A stretch of DNA of 64,000 bases from Streptomyces sp. SAI-135 (GCF_029893805.1 NZ_JARXYP010000002.1:3286001-3350000); one strand, 5' to 3'. Positions 23,325-32,259 are shown, counted from the first letter of the stretch. Made by a program: numbers and translations. Notes: generated from the letters alone by a model not told the origin.

Positions 23325-25376
23325 TCAGGCCTTGGTCGTGGCCTCCGCCGCGGAGGCCGCCGCCCGTGACTCCTGGCCGACGTTGCGCGCCTCGGCCTTG
23401 ATCGCGAGGTTCGCCACCGCGGTGTTGAACTGCTCCATGGAGGTGGGCTCGTCCGGTCCGAGCAGGTACTGCTTGAGCTCCACCCGGTCCTCGGCCAGCG
23501 GGTCGGCCGCCGGGTCACGGACCGCGTCGAGCAGTCCGCCCAGCTCGGTGGCCTTGTTGGACAGGATCGTGGCGGCCCGCACCGCGGTGTTCTGCCGCTT
23601 GAACTCCTCCTCGCCGAGCTCGGCGGAGTCCGTGACCGCGTACGGCTTGCCGCTCGCGATGAAGTCGGAGACCACGCTGGAGATGTCGGAGACCATCGCG
23701 TCGGAGACGTTGAAGCAGTCGTACAGTCGGGGCTCGGCGCCCGTGATCACCCGGTGCTCCCACACCGGGAAGGAGCGCCAATAGGCGTCGTTCCACTCGC
23801 CGCGCAGCCGGGCGATCTCCTCGTACCTGGCCACGTCGACCACGCCGTCACGGGTGGCCTCGGCCTCGTCGCCCTTCTCGGTGCCGCTGCCGGCCAGGAC
23901 GGCCAGCCGCGCCTCGATGCGGGCGAGCTCGGCCCTGGCCGCGGCCGACGCGCTCGCCTCGGCCTGGAACCGGGGGTCGGCGGCGCGCTCGGCGGTGGCC
24001 TTCTCGATCAGCGCGCTGACCTTCTGGTGCGCGGCACCCGCCTTGGGCAGGACCGTGCCGGTGAAGGGGTGCGGCTTGTAGAGGACGCGGACCGGCGGGT
24101 CGGCCTTCAGCAGCTTCTTCACGATGTTCTCGCCGGCCAGCATCAGCGAGGTGTTGCCCGGGTTGCCGTCCCAGCCCTCCCAGGTGGGCGCGTAGAGGAC
24201 GGTGGGGATCCGTCCGTCGGGCACGCCCTGCCAGTTCTGGATCGGCGCGAGCTGCGGGCGGCCCACCTCGACGATGTCCTCGTCGCGGACGCCGACGTCG
24301 GCGATGGCGTAGCGGTCGCGGCCGGCCCGGCCGGCCACCCACACCTCGTCGTAGGCCTTGCTGAACGGGTTGACGCTCGCCAGCTTGTCGCTGTCGCCGT
24401 GGCCGATGAAGACGTGCTTCATGGTCGGCACGCGCAGCAGGTGGATGTTCTTGCCGACATTGGCCGCGTACAGCGCGACCCGCACCGAGGACAGGTCCAT
24501 GTTCATCAGGTGCACCCCTCCGGGCACGCAGATGACGGGGACCGTGGTGGGCGCGAGGTTCTGCAGGATGACCCGCTCACGCAGGATGATCAGCGGCCGG
24601 GACTCCAGCTGCTCCATGGTCTCCAGCCACATGTTGACCTGGTAGGCGGAGTCCTTGGAGCCGGAGAAGTAGAGCACCGTCTCCGGCTTGTAGTCGCGCA
24701 GCCAGTCGTCGACCTTGGCGAGTACCTCGTCGGCGCTCGGCGGGATCTTCCCCTTGCTGACGTACGGCATCAGTGCGAGGACGTACAGGGAGCCCAGGAC
24801 TATCGTCACGCCGATGCCGATGAAGCCCGGCAGCGTGGAGTCCATCCCGGCGGCGACGAGTACGCCGACCACGGCCGCGAGGTCGAGGTGGAGCATCTTC
24901 TCGGCGGACCGGTTCAGCAGGACCATCGGCGGCGCGTCCGGGATGCGGATGCGGGAGGCCAGGTCCACGTTGCGGGTGGCGACCGGGAGCCGGCGGCGGT
25001 TGCGGATCAGGGTGACCAGCGCGCCGTGCGGGGCCTGGAGGCCGTAGAACGCGATGAAGCAGGCGGTGGCCCCGTAGAAGATCAGGTTGTTGGAGAGGTC
25101 GAGCCGGGCCAGCAGCAGGATCAGCAGGAGCTGTCTGATCAGGAAGCGGATCGACAGCCCGGCGCGCACCTTGCTGAGGCGGTTGATCAGATAACTGCCC
25201 TGGCGGTGCAGATAGTGGTCCGCAAGGTACGTGACGGCCGTCGCGGCCGCGAAGGCTGGGACGCTCGGAGCGAGCGCGGCCACCATTATGGCGGGGAAGC
25301 CCGCCAGCATGAGGACCGCCGCGGCCAGTTCGGCCGCGCTGCCCACCCGGGCGACGCGAATAGCGGTGCTTATCAC
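23325..25376 (-). CDS. TagF-like polyol-phosphate polymerase with membrane-spanning N-terminus, second copy
   Basis: A 683-residue paralogue of the polymerase at 19932-21983. It has the same layout: about five N-terminal hydrophobic helices, then a glycerophosphotransferase domain with GHGDSDKL, YAPTWEGWDGNPGN, YKPHPFTG and MVSDISSVVSDFIASGKPYAV. A charged Ala/Glu helical insert near 480-530 may be a coiled coil. The GTG start at 25374-25376 follows AGCAGG at six bases. Two such enzymes suggest a primase/polymerase split (TagB/TagF-like) or two polymers. The same shift from N-terminal helices to catalytic domain in both shows they arose by duplication of an already fused ancestor. Confidence 0.87.
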   Translation of the reverse strand: MISTAIRVARVGSAAELAAAVLMLAGFPAIMVAALAPSVPAFAAATAVTYLADHYLHRQGSYLINRLSKVRAGLSIRFLIRQLLLILLLARLDLSNNLIFYGATACFIAFYGLQAPHGALVTLIRNRRRLPVATRNVDLASRIRIPDAPPMVLLNRSAEKMLHLDLAAVVGVLVAAGMDSTLPGFIGIGVTIVLGSLYVLALMPYVSKGKIPPSADEVLAKVDDWLRDYKPETVLYFSGSKDSAYQVNMWLETMEQLESRPLIILRERVILQNLAPTTVPVICVPGGVHLMNMDLSSVRVALYAANVGKNIHLLRVPTMKHVFIGHGDSDKLASVNPFSKAYDEVWVAGRAGRDRYAIADVGVRDEDIVEVGRPQLAPIQNWQGVPDGRIPTVLYAPTWEGWDGNPGNTSLMLAGENIVKKLLKADPPVRVLYKPHPFTGTVLPKAGAAHQKVSALIEKATAERAADPRFQAEASASAAARAELARIEARLAVLAGSGTEKGDEAEATRDGVVDVARYEEIARLRGEWNDAYWRSFPVWEHRVITGAEPRLYDCFNVSDAMVSDISSVVSDFIASGKPYAVTDSAELGEEEFKRQNTAVRAATILSNKATELGGLLDAVRDPAADPLAEDRVELKQYLLGPDEPTSMEQFNTAVANLAIKAEARNVGQESRAAASAAEATTKA

Positions 25377-25487
25377 TGAAAACCTGCTCTGGGAGGGATG
25401 CCGGTTGTTTACGGATTCAGGCCCCTGCGAATGCACCATGAACGGGCAGCCACAGAGGCCTGAATTACGAGAGTCTATTTGCCTTGA

Positions 25488-26987
25488 TTATGCCACGCCG
25501 TCCTGACGGTCCAGGACACTCGCCAGCGCCTGCTCGAAGCCGGACGCCTGCCCCGCGGAGGCCGTCGGGTCCTGCTGCCGCACGTCGATGACGTGGCCGG
25601 TCAGCTCGGAGAGCAGCACGTCGAGCGAGGTACGGGCCACCGCCTCGGAGGACAGCAGGCTGCCCGCGGGCTCTTGGCCGAAGGCCTTGCTGCGCATGGG
25701 CGTGGCGGTGCGCTCGGGGTTGATGCAGTTCACCCGGACGCCGTCAGCCGCCCATTCGTCGGACAGGGCCTGCGTCAGGTTGACCATCGCCGCCTTGGTG
25801 GAGGAGTACAGGCTGTACTCGGCGCGGCCGCGGGTGTAGCTGCTGGAGGTGTACAGCAGCAGCTGGCCCTTGGTCTCCGCGAGGTACTTGTAGCTCGACC
25901 GCGCGATCTGCACCGGGGCCAGGTAGTTGACCTTCAGCGCCTCCTCGATGGTGGCGTTGTCGGTCTCGGCGAGCTTGCCGATGCGCAGTACACCCGCGGT
26001 GTTCACGACGTAGTCGATGCGCCCGGTCTCGGCGTACGCCTTGGACAGCGCGTCGTCGACCTCCTCCGGGTTCTCCACGTGGGTGCCGGTGGTGGAGCGG
26101 CCCAGCGCGTACACCTTGGCGCCGTAGGACTCGGCGAGTTCACCGATGTCCTTGCCGATGCCGTAGGAGCCGCCGAAGACGACGATGGTCTTGCCGGTGA
26201 GCAGCTCGCGGTAGGCCTCGTCGCCGACCTGCTCGGGCGCGGCCGTCGAGGCGAGCTGGAAGAGCTTGTCGGCGATGAAGACGTCGACGGGCTGGGTGAC
26301 CTTCATGTTGTACTCGTCACCCGCGACGACGTGGATCGGCACGTCCGGCAGGTACTTGAGCACGACCGAACAGTCGTCCGTGGCCTGGAAGTTGGGGTCC
26401 CCGGCGGCGACCTCGTAGGCGCGCTTGATGGTGGACAGCTTGAAGGCCTGCGGGGTCTGGCCGCGGCGCAGCCGGGAGCGGTCCGGGATCTCGGTGATGA
26501 ACTCGCCGTCCTCGCCGTGCTTGCGCGTGACGATGATGGTGTCCGCGGACGGGATGGCGACGTCGACGGCCTGGTAGCGCTCCAGGGCGACCACGCAGTC
26601 GTCGATGACGCGCCGCGACAGCAGCGGACGGACGGCGTCGTGGAACAGGACGTTGAGGTCCTCGCCCTCGGCCAGGTCCTCGCCGAGGGCCGCGATGGCG
26701 CGCTCGGTGGTCTCGTTCCGGGTGGAGCCACCCTCGATGATCTTCTTGACCTTCGTGAACCCGGCCTTGGCGACGATCTTCTCTATGTCCGGAACGTAAC
26801 CCGGCGCCATCAGGACGATGATGTCGTCGACGGAGTCGGCCTTCTCGAAGGTGGTCAGGGTGTGCTCGATGACTGCCTTGCCGGCGATCTTCAGCAGCTG
26901 CTTGGGGATCGAGAGACCCACGCGCTGACCGGTGCCACCGGCCAGGATCACTGCGGTGGTACGGGGCTTGGCGATGTGCTGGGACAC
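25488..26987 (-). CDS. bifunctional cytidylyltransferase / SDR reductase (CDP-ribitol synthase type)
   Basis: A 499-residue fusion. Residues 1-235 are an IspD/TarI-type cytidylyltransferase (AVILAGGTGQRVGLSIPKQLL, FHDAVRPLLSRRVIDD, TPQAFKL). Residues 260-480 are a short-chain dehydrogenase with GGSYGIGKDIG near 270, NTAGVL, and catalytic YSLYSSTK near 390. This architecture matches Bcs1/Acs1 of Haemophilus influenzae capsules, which reduces ribulose 5-phosphate with NADPH and couples the ribitol 5-phosphate to CTP, giving CDP-ribitol. It would supply the TagF-like polymerases here. GTG 26985-26987 has AGG six bases upstream. IspD of the MEP pathway is unlikely because of the fusion and context. 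Confidence 0.88.
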   Translation of the reverse strand: MSQHIAKPRTTAVILAGGTGQRVGLSIPKQLLKIAGKAVIEHTLTTFEKADSVDDIIVLMAPGYVPDIEKIVAKAGFTKVKKIIEGGSTRNETTERAIAALGEDLAEGEDLNVLFHDAVRPLLSRRVIDDCVVALERYQAVDVAIPSADTIIVTRKHGEDGEFITEIPDRSRLRRGQTPQAFKLSTIKRAYEVAAGDPNFQATDDCSVVLKYLPDVPIHVVAGDEYNMKVTQPVDVFIADKLFQLASTAAPEQVGDEAYRELLTGKTIVVFGGSYGIGKDIGELAESYGAKVYALGRSTTGTHVENPEEVDDALSKAYAETGRIDYVVNTAGVLRIGKLAETDNATIEEALKVNYLAPVQIARSSYKYLAETKGQLLLYTSSSYTRGRAEYSLYSSTKAAMVNLTQALSDEWAADGVRVNCINPERTATPMRSKAFGQEPAGSLLSSEAVARTSLDVLLSELTGHVIDVRQQDPTASAGQASGFEQALASVLDRQDGVA

Positions 26988-27037
26988 AGAAGACCTACCT
27001 CGGGGCGACAGGGAACGGGGAAATGGTCCCACTTGCG

Positions 27038-27114
27038 GTTACCGCAGTGCAAGGTGACCGCCGTCCGCCGCAAATGTACGCGCCACCTGTCATTCATCTT
27101 GCACTGCCGGTAAC
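27038..27114. repeat. long inverted repeat upstream of CDP-ribitol synthase gene
   Basis: GTTACCGCAGTGCAAG at 27038-27053 is matched by CTTGCACTGCCGGTAAC at 27098-27114 in inverse orientation, with one extra base, around a 44-base AT-richer centre. GTGACCG also recurs beside each arm. It lies between the sulfotransferase stop and the start of the CDP-ribitol synthase. It could be a terminator stem for the former or a pair of operator half-sites for the latter. No U tract is present. Confidence 0.5.
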
Positions 27115-27131
27115 GGTGACCGTGCGGGAGT

Positions 27132-28325
27132 TCAGCGCCGGCGCAGCTTCTTCAGACACCGGTGACCGAGTACCCGCAGGAGTTCCTTCGACGACGTCTG
27201 GTGCACCGTACGCGCCTTGGCGGGTGAGGTGTGCCGCACCGGGGCGTCGGCCGCCGCCGCCAGCGCCCCGTACAGCGCCCGGGCCGCCGCCTCCGGGGAG
27301 AGGCGCGGGGCGGGGATCCCGGCCGGTACGGGCGCCTTCGGCACGGCGGAGAGGAGATCCGGGTCACCGACGATCCGCACGCCCGCGTCCGCGATGTTCC
27401 GGGCCATCTCGGCACCGATCCCGGCGGCGGCCTGCACGGCCCACTCCGGAGTGAGGATCTTCACGTCCTCGGGCGAGGGGCTGCACGCGTTCTTCATATG
27501 CATGACGGCGCCGTTGCGGACGAGCTTGGAATACAACTCGTCCGGCAGTCCATTGCCGCGGAATTCCTTGTTAAGATTCCGCAGCATTTCGGTCTCGGCG
27601 AGAGTAAGAGAACGATTCGCGGCGTCCGGAACAGGCTGGAGGAGATTCTCGGGAAGCCCGAGGAGCTGTTCGAAAGTGCGCAGCAGACCACCGCGGTCCC
27701 GGTCGTCGACCACGACGACGGTGATCCGCTCAGGACCGACCGCCCGGGCCCAGCGCCGCACGAGCCGGTCGTGCCGGTGGCGGCGCCAGAAGCTCGGGTT
27801 GGGCTGCTCGTACGGCGCCTTCCTCAGCATGTGGGCGAGCCAGTCCTCGTAGCCCATGCGCAGCCCGTTCTGCACGTACTGCTGCCACTGCGAGGGCATG
27901 ATCCGCACCAGCGGCCGCAGCGTGACCAGTACGTGCACGCGCTCCCCACCGAGCTGCTCGACGATCCGCGCGATCGTGGTGTCGTCCTCGGCGTCGGCGA
28001 AGAACTCGCTGCTGATCACCGAGGTCTTCGCGCCGGTGGCCCCCACCTGTTGCAGCAGGCGGGTCCAGTGCTTCTCGGTGGGAGCGGTGTCGCCGATCAT
28101 CGCGGGCCTCGCGCACGCGGCCAGGGCGGCTTCCATGGGGTGTCTGCTGTGCGCCGGGAAGACGACGCCGTGCTCGGGCAGCCGGTCCTTGGCCGCGAAC
28201 AGCGCGCCCTGGACGGCGGTGGTGCCGGTCTTGTGGGGGCCGATGTGCAGCAGGCGGGTGCCGGCGGGCAGCGGAGCGGTCACGCCGTTCACCGGAAGGT
28301 CGTCTCTCGTACAGTCCGTCTCCAT
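27132..28325 (-). CDS. sulfotransferase-like protein
   Basis: A 397-residue protein with LLHIGPHKTGTTAVQGAL at about 25-42. The KTGTT loop matches the 5'-phosphosulfate-binding loop of PAPS sulfotransferases (K32). LVTLRPLVRIMPSQWQQYVQNG near 135-155 matches the 3'-phosphate-binding Arg/Ser segment. The C-terminal 60 residues are basic and Ala-rich. ATG 28323-28325 is used; the ribosome-binding site is weak and a GTG 11 codons later is possible. Its place between the CDP-ribitol synthase and phoD suggests modification of the wall polymer, but the acceptor is unknown and some family members lack sulfotransfer activity. Confidence 0.7.
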   Translation of the reverse strand: METDCTRDDLPVNGVTAPLPAGTRLLHIGPHKTGTTAVQGALFAAKDRLPEHGVVFPAHSRHPMEAALAACARPAMIGDTAPTEKHWTRLLQQVGATGAKTSVISSEFFADAEDDTTIARIVEQLGGERVHVLVTLRPLVRIMPSQWQQYVQNGLRMGYEDWLAHMLRKAPYEQPNPSFWRRHRHDRLVRRWARAVGPERITVVVVDDRDRGGLLRTFEQLLGLPENLLQPVPDAANRSLTLAETEMLRNLNKEFRGNGLPDELYSKLVRNGAVMHMKNACSPSPEDVKILTPEWAVQAAAGIGAEMARNIADAGVRIVGDPDLLSAVPKAPVPAGIPAPRLSPEAAARALYGALAAAADAPVRHTSPAKARTVHQTSSKELLRVLGHRCLKKLRRR

Positions 28326-28415
28326 AGTCGCAGGACGGTAGGAGACGTGCCTGAGTGCTGCCTGAGAGGAGCCTGGGGCCGGGATGAGGACCAGGCCCCT
28401 CTCGGGCAACCGCGC

Positions 28416-29966
28416 TCACGCGGGCCGTACCCCCGGCCTGCCCGCCTCCACCCGCAGCTGCGCCAGCGTGCTCGCCGTCGCCTCGGGCCTGACCACCGTG
28501 TCCACGGCCCGGACCTGCGCGTCGATGCCGTTCCGGTCGATGTCGAAGAGGTGGTAGCCGCGGTGGGCGTCGATGAACTTCCAGTGCGGGTTGTCGGCCA
28601 TGAGCGGGTCCCACTGGGCGTGGAAGGCGGCCTGGTCCTGGTCGCCGTTGCTGGAGACGGAGGTCGCGACGAACTCGGCGCCGACGACCCGGGAGCCGGG
28701 GTCGGCGTAGTCCTCCTTGAGGTCGCTGATCATCGTGAAGTGGCGGTCGCCGGAGAGCACGACCGGGTTGCGCACGGTCCTGAACTCCGCCAGGAGGGCG
28801 TTGCGCTCGACCTGGTAGCCGTCCCAGGCGTCGTAGTACCAGAGCTTGCCCTCGCCGGGCAGGATGTCGGTCTCGGCCATCATGATCTGCGAGGCGATGA
28901 CGTTCCAGCGGGCCGGTGAGCCGTGCAGCCCGTCGAGCAGCCACTGCTTCTGCTCGGCACCGAGCATGGTGAGCGCGGGGTCCTGGGCGTCGGCCTGGCT
29001 GGTGACCTGGTCGCTGCGGAACTGGCGGGTGTCGAGCACGTTCAGCCGGACGAGCCGGCCGAACTCCAGGCGCCGGTACATCTGGATGTGCGGGCCGTCG
29101 GGAATGGCGGTGGCCCGGACCGGCATGTGCTCGTAGTACGCCTGGAAGGCCGCCGTCAGCCGGGCCACGAACGCGTCGTGCGGCTGCTTGGCGGGGTCCT
29201 GCGGGATCTCGCCGGCCCAGTCGTTGTCGACCTCGTGGTCGTCGAAGGTGACCACCCAGGGCGCGTTCGCGTGCATCTCGGCGAGGTCCGGGTCGGTGCG
29301 GTACTGGGCGTACCGGTTGCGGTACTGGACGAGGGTGTACGGCTCCCCCGTGCCCTCGTGCCGGCGCAGAGCGGTCGACGACGGTGCCGACTCGTAGATG
29401 TAGTCGCCGACGAACAGCACGATGTCGGGGTCCTGGTCGAGCATGTCGGCGTAGGGCGTGAAGTAGCCGTGCTGCCAGTGCTGGCAGGAGGCGAGCGCGA
29501 TCCGGAGGCTGCCGCCGGAGCTGCTCGGGGCGGGGGCGGTACGGGTGCGGCCCGTGCGCGAGAGCTGGCCGTCGGCGCGGAAGCGGTACCAGTAGGTGCG
29601 GCCCGCGCGCAGACCCCGCACATCGACGTGAACGCTGTGCCCGTACGTGGGCAGCGCCTGGGCGGTGCCGCGGCGGACCACCTTTCTGAAGCGCTGGTCC
29701 TCGGCGAGCTCCCATTCGACCGGCACCACTCTGTCGGGCATGCCTCCCCCGTTCAGCGGATCGGGGGCGAGCCGCGTCCACAGCACGATGCCGTCCGGCA
29801 GCGGGTCGCCGGACGCCACGCCGAGGCTGAACACCCCGTCGGGCAGCGGGGTCTCCGCCGCTCGCGCGGTGCCCGGCAGCCACAGCTGGGCGGAGGCGGC
29901 GGCGCCGAGCACGGCGGCACCGGCGGTCAGAAAGCGGCGTCGGCCGGGTGATGCTGCTCCGTACAT
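28416..29966 (-). CDS. phoD: PhoD-family alkaline phosphatase/phosphodiesterase, Tat-exported
   Basis: A 516-residue secreted enzyme. The N-terminus has a twin-arginine signal (RRRFLTAGAAVLGAAASAQ) ending near LPGTARAAE. The PhoD N-domain (VFSLGVASGDPLPDGIVLWTRL) is followed by the metallophosphatase core: ASCQHWQHGYF, LFVGDYIYE, FDDHEVDNDW and LSGDRHF, which supply the Ca/Fe ligands. PhoD cleaves phosphodiesters including teichoic acid in Bacillus, so it may recycle the polymer made by its neighbours during phosphate starvation. ATG 29964-29966 has GAGGGAG seven bases upstream. PhoP control is known for streptomycete phoD; I could not find a clean PHO box here. Confidence 0.93.
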   Translation of the reverse strand: MYGAASPGRRRFLTAGAAVLGAAASAQLWLPGTARAAETPLPDGVFSLGVASGDPLPDGIVLWTRLAPDPLNGGGMPDRVVPVEWELAEDQRFRKVVRRGTAQALPTYGHSVHVDVRGLRAGRTYWYRFRADGQLSRTGRTRTAPAPSSSGGSLRIALASCQHWQHGYFTPYADMLDQDPDIVLFVGDYIYESAPSSTALRRHEGTGEPYTLVQYRNRYAQYRTDPDLAEMHANAPWVVTFDDHEVDNDWAGEIPQDPAKQPHDAFVARLTAAFQAYYEHMPVRATAIPDGPHIQMYRRLEFGRLVRLNVLDTRQFRSDQVTSQADAQDPALTMLGAEQKQWLLDGLHGSPARWNVIASQIMMAETDILPGEGKLWYYDAWDGYQVERNALLAEFRTVRNPVVLSGDRHFTMISDLKEDYADPGSRVVGAEFVATSVSSNGDQDQAAFHAQWDPLMADNPHWKFIDAHRGYHLFDIDRNGIDAQVRAVDTVVRPEATASTLAQLRVEAGRPGVRPA

Positions 29967-30450
29967 GGGCGAACTCCCTCGCGTCGCTGACCTCTTGGGC
30001 ACCTCGGAAGCTCACGCTTCGGGGTGATCCGTGCGTTGAACCAAGGTGTTCGCGTGCATGACAAATTGGTAGACAACAGAAGAGCCGTTGCGACTCGGGT
30101 ATCACATGATGAACGTGATCCCGGCACAACGGCCTTCAGGACACCGCGGACTGACGATCTTTTGGGTTCCGGTGGGCGAAGCCGAGCTCAGCGGGCCTTC
30201 GCGGCGGCTGAGCCGAGGAGGGGGTGGCCGAAGGTGAACGGGCCTGTCGCCCTTGGCCGGTGGCCGGAACCGGCATCCCGCGCTCGCCGGCCGGGCCGCC
30301 CGCGGTGCCGGCCGGCCCGTCATCGATCACGTCACCCGCATGGACGCCGCTGCGGACGACGACGAGCCCCGTGCGCCGGTCGTCCTCCGGCACACGGGGC
30401 TCGCCCGCCGTTCATCCCGGGCCGCGGAACGGCCCGACCCGCTCCTCGGC
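29967..30450. other. intergenic region between phoD and obgE
   Basis: 484 bases with no supported gene. The half nearest phoD is relatively AT-rich (30040-30120) and should hold its promoter. Near 30363-30403 an 11-bp inverted repeat (30363-30373 with 30393-30403) encloses a further GCCGG/CCGGC pair. This strong hairpin lies 48 bases past the obgE stop and is the likely obgE terminator. Open frames through the rest are GC-driven and have no recognisable product. Confidence 0.5.
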
Positions 30451-31887
30451 TCAGAAGGGCTCGAAGTCGTCGAACTCCTGAGCGGCCTCGTCGCGCTCGG
30501 CCTGCTTGTCGCGGCGGCGCTGGGCGGCGGGGCGGGGTGCTTCGAAGCGGTGGTCCTCACCGCGTCGGCCGAGCATCTCGGCACCGGCCATCACGGTCGG
30601 CTCCCAGTCGAAGACGACCGCGTTGTCCTCGGGGCCGATGGCGACGCCGTCACCCGAACGGGCGCCCGCCTTCATCAACTCCTCTTCCACACCGAGGCGG
30701 TTGAGACGGTCGGCGAGGTAGCCGACGGCCTCGTCGTTGCTGAAGTCGGTCTGCCGCACCCAGCGCTCCGGCTTCTCGCCGCGCACCCGGAACAGTCCGT
30801 CCTCCTCGCGGACCACGGTGAAGCCGGTGTCGTCCACGGCCTTGGGCCGGATGACGATCCGGGTCGCCTCCTCCTTGGGCTTCGCGGCCCGGGCCCGGCC
30901 GACCAGGTCGGCGAGCGCGAAGGACAGCTCCTTCAGCCCCATGTGGGCGACCGCGGACACCTCGAAGACGCGGTAGCCGCGCGCCTCCAGATCCGGGCGC
31001 ACCATCTCGGCGAGGTCCTTGCCGTCCGGTACGTCGATCTTGTTCAGGACGACGATGCGGGGACGGTTGTCGAGGCCGCCGTACTCCCGGAGTTCGGCCT
31101 CGATGATGTCGAGGTCGGAGACCGGGTCGCGGTCGGACTCCAGTGTGGCGGTGTCCAGGACGTGCACGAGGACACTGCACCGCTCCACGTGCCGCAGGAA
31201 CTCAAGACCCAGGCCCTTGCCCTGGCTGGCGCCCGGGATCAGGCCCGGCACGTCGGCGATGGTGTAGACGGTCTCGCCCGCGGTGACCACGCCCAGGTTC
31301 GGGACCAGCGTGGTGAAGGGGTAGTCGGCGATCTTCGGCTTGGCCGCGCTCAGCACCGAGATCAGCGAGGACTTGCCCGCGCTCGGGTAGCCGACCAGCG
31401 CCACGTCGGCGACCGTCTTGAGCTCCAGGACGATGTCCTGGAGGTCGCCGGGCACGCCGAGCAGCGCGAAGCCGGGCGCCTTGCGGCGGGCGGAGGCCAG
31501 CGCCGCGTTGCCGAGGCCGCCGCGGCCGCCCTGGGCGGCGACGTAGGAGGTGCCGTGTCCGACGAGGTCGGCGAGGACGTTGCCCGCCCTGTCGAGGACG
31601 ACGGTGCCGTCCGGCACGGGCAGGACCAAGTCCTGGCCGTCCTTGCCGGAGCGGTTGCCGCCCTCGCCGGGCTTGCCGTTGGTGGCCTTGCGGTGCGGGG
31701 AGTGGTGGTACTCGAGCAGCGTGGTCACGGACTGGTCGACGGTCAGGATGACGTCGCCGCCCCGCCCGCCGTTTCCGCCGTCGGGACCGCCGAGCGGCTT
31801 GAACTTCTCCCGGTGGACGGAGGCACAGCCGTGACCTCCGTTACCCGCGGCGACATGCAGTTCGACGCGGTCCACGAAGGTGGTCAT
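30451..31887 (-). CDS. obgE: Obg-family GTPase
   Basis: A 478-residue ribosome-associated GTPase; in Streptomyces Obg influences growth and sporulation onset. The glycine-rich OBG domain (residues 1-158, FVDRVELHVAAGNGGHGCASVHREK) is followed by the G domain with GYPSAGKSS (G1), DVPGLI (G3) and NKID (G4). A C-terminal OCT domain and an acidic tail end in EFDDFEPF. ATG 31885-31887 follows GGAGG. It is the third gene of rplU-rpmA-obgE, a near-universal operon, with a hairpin between rpmA and obgE that may lower its expression. Confidence 0.97.
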   Translation of the reverse strand: MTTFVDRVELHVAAGNGGHGCASVHREKFKPLGGPDGGNGGRGGDVILTVDQSVTTLLEYHHSPHRKATNGKPGEGGNRSGKDGQDLVLPVPDGTVVLDRAGNVLADLVGHGTSYVAAQGGRGGLGNAALASARRKAPGFALLGVPGDLQDIVLELKTVADVALVGYPSAGKSSLISVLSAAKPKIADYPFTTLVPNLGVVTAGETVYTIADVPGLIPGASQGKGLGLEFLRHVERCSVLVHVLDTATLESDRDPVSDLDIIEAELREYGGLDNRPRIVVLNKIDVPDGKDLAEMVRPDLEARGYRVFEVSAVAHMGLKELSFALADLVGRARAAKPKEEATRIVIRPKAVDDTGFTVVREEDGLFRVRGEKPERWVRQTDFSNDEAVGYLADRLNRLGVEEELMKAGARSGDGVAIGPEDNAVVFDWEPTVMAGAEMLGRRGEDHRFEAPRPAAQRRRDKQAERDEAAQEFDDFEPF

Positions 31888-31938
31888 GGTTCGGTGCCTC
31901 CAAAAACGTCATGGGTACTACTGGCGTAACACGCGAAA

Positions 31939-31976
31939 GGCGGACCCGCCTTCCCACCAGGGAAGTGAGGTCCGCC
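31939..31976 (-). terminator. hairpin between rpmA and obgE
   Basis: GGCGGACC/GGTCCGCC (31939-31946 with 31969-31976) with an inner CTTCCC/GGGAAG pair (31950-31955 with 31960-31965) sits about 30 bases past the rpmA stop. On the minus strand it is followed by UUUCGCG. It may act as a partial terminator or processing site separating ribosomal-protein and obgE expression. Confidence 0.6.
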
Positions 31977-32004
31977 TCGCGAAAAGTTCGGTCTAAGCCT
32001 GAGC

Positions 32005-32259
32005 TCAGGCGACCGGAACGATGTTCACGACCTTGCGGCCACGGTGGGTGCCGAACTCCACCGCACCGGCGTTCAGCGCGAACAGCGTGTCGTCGCCGCC
32101 ACGGCCGACGCCCGAACCCGGGTGGAAGTGGGTGCCGCGCTGGCGGACCAGGATCTCGCCCGCGTTGACGACCTGACCACCGAAGCGCTTCACGCCGAGG
32201 CGCTGAGCGTTGGAGTCACGACCGTTACGGGTGGACGATGCGCCCTTCTTGTGTGCCAT
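32005..32259 (-). CDS. rpmA: 50S ribosomal protein L27
   Basis: An 84-residue L27 with the intact N-terminus MAHKKGASSTRNGRDSNAQR that reaches the peptidyl-transferase centre, followed by GGQVVNAGEILVRQRGTHFHPG and GRGGDDTLFAL. There is no N-terminal extension needing Prp cleavage as in Firmicutes. It starts 14 bases after rplU in the same operon. Confidence 0.98.
   Translation of the reverse strand: MAHKKGASSTRNGRDSNAQRLGVKRFGGQVVNAGEILVRQRGTHFHPGSGVGRGGDDTLFALNAGAVEFGTHRGRKVVNIVPVA

Noticed and set aside
25488..26987. IspD of the MEP isoprenoid pathway
   Set aside because: The N-domain is similar, but the fused SDR reductase and teichoic-acid neighbours fit CDP-ribitol synthesis (Bcs1/Acs1 type) better, and IspF is not nearby.
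30000..30140. PHO boxes upstream of phoD
   Set aside because: GTTCATCATGT and GTTCAACGCAC occur, but no second unit matches at the required 11-base period, so I did not annotate a PhoP site.
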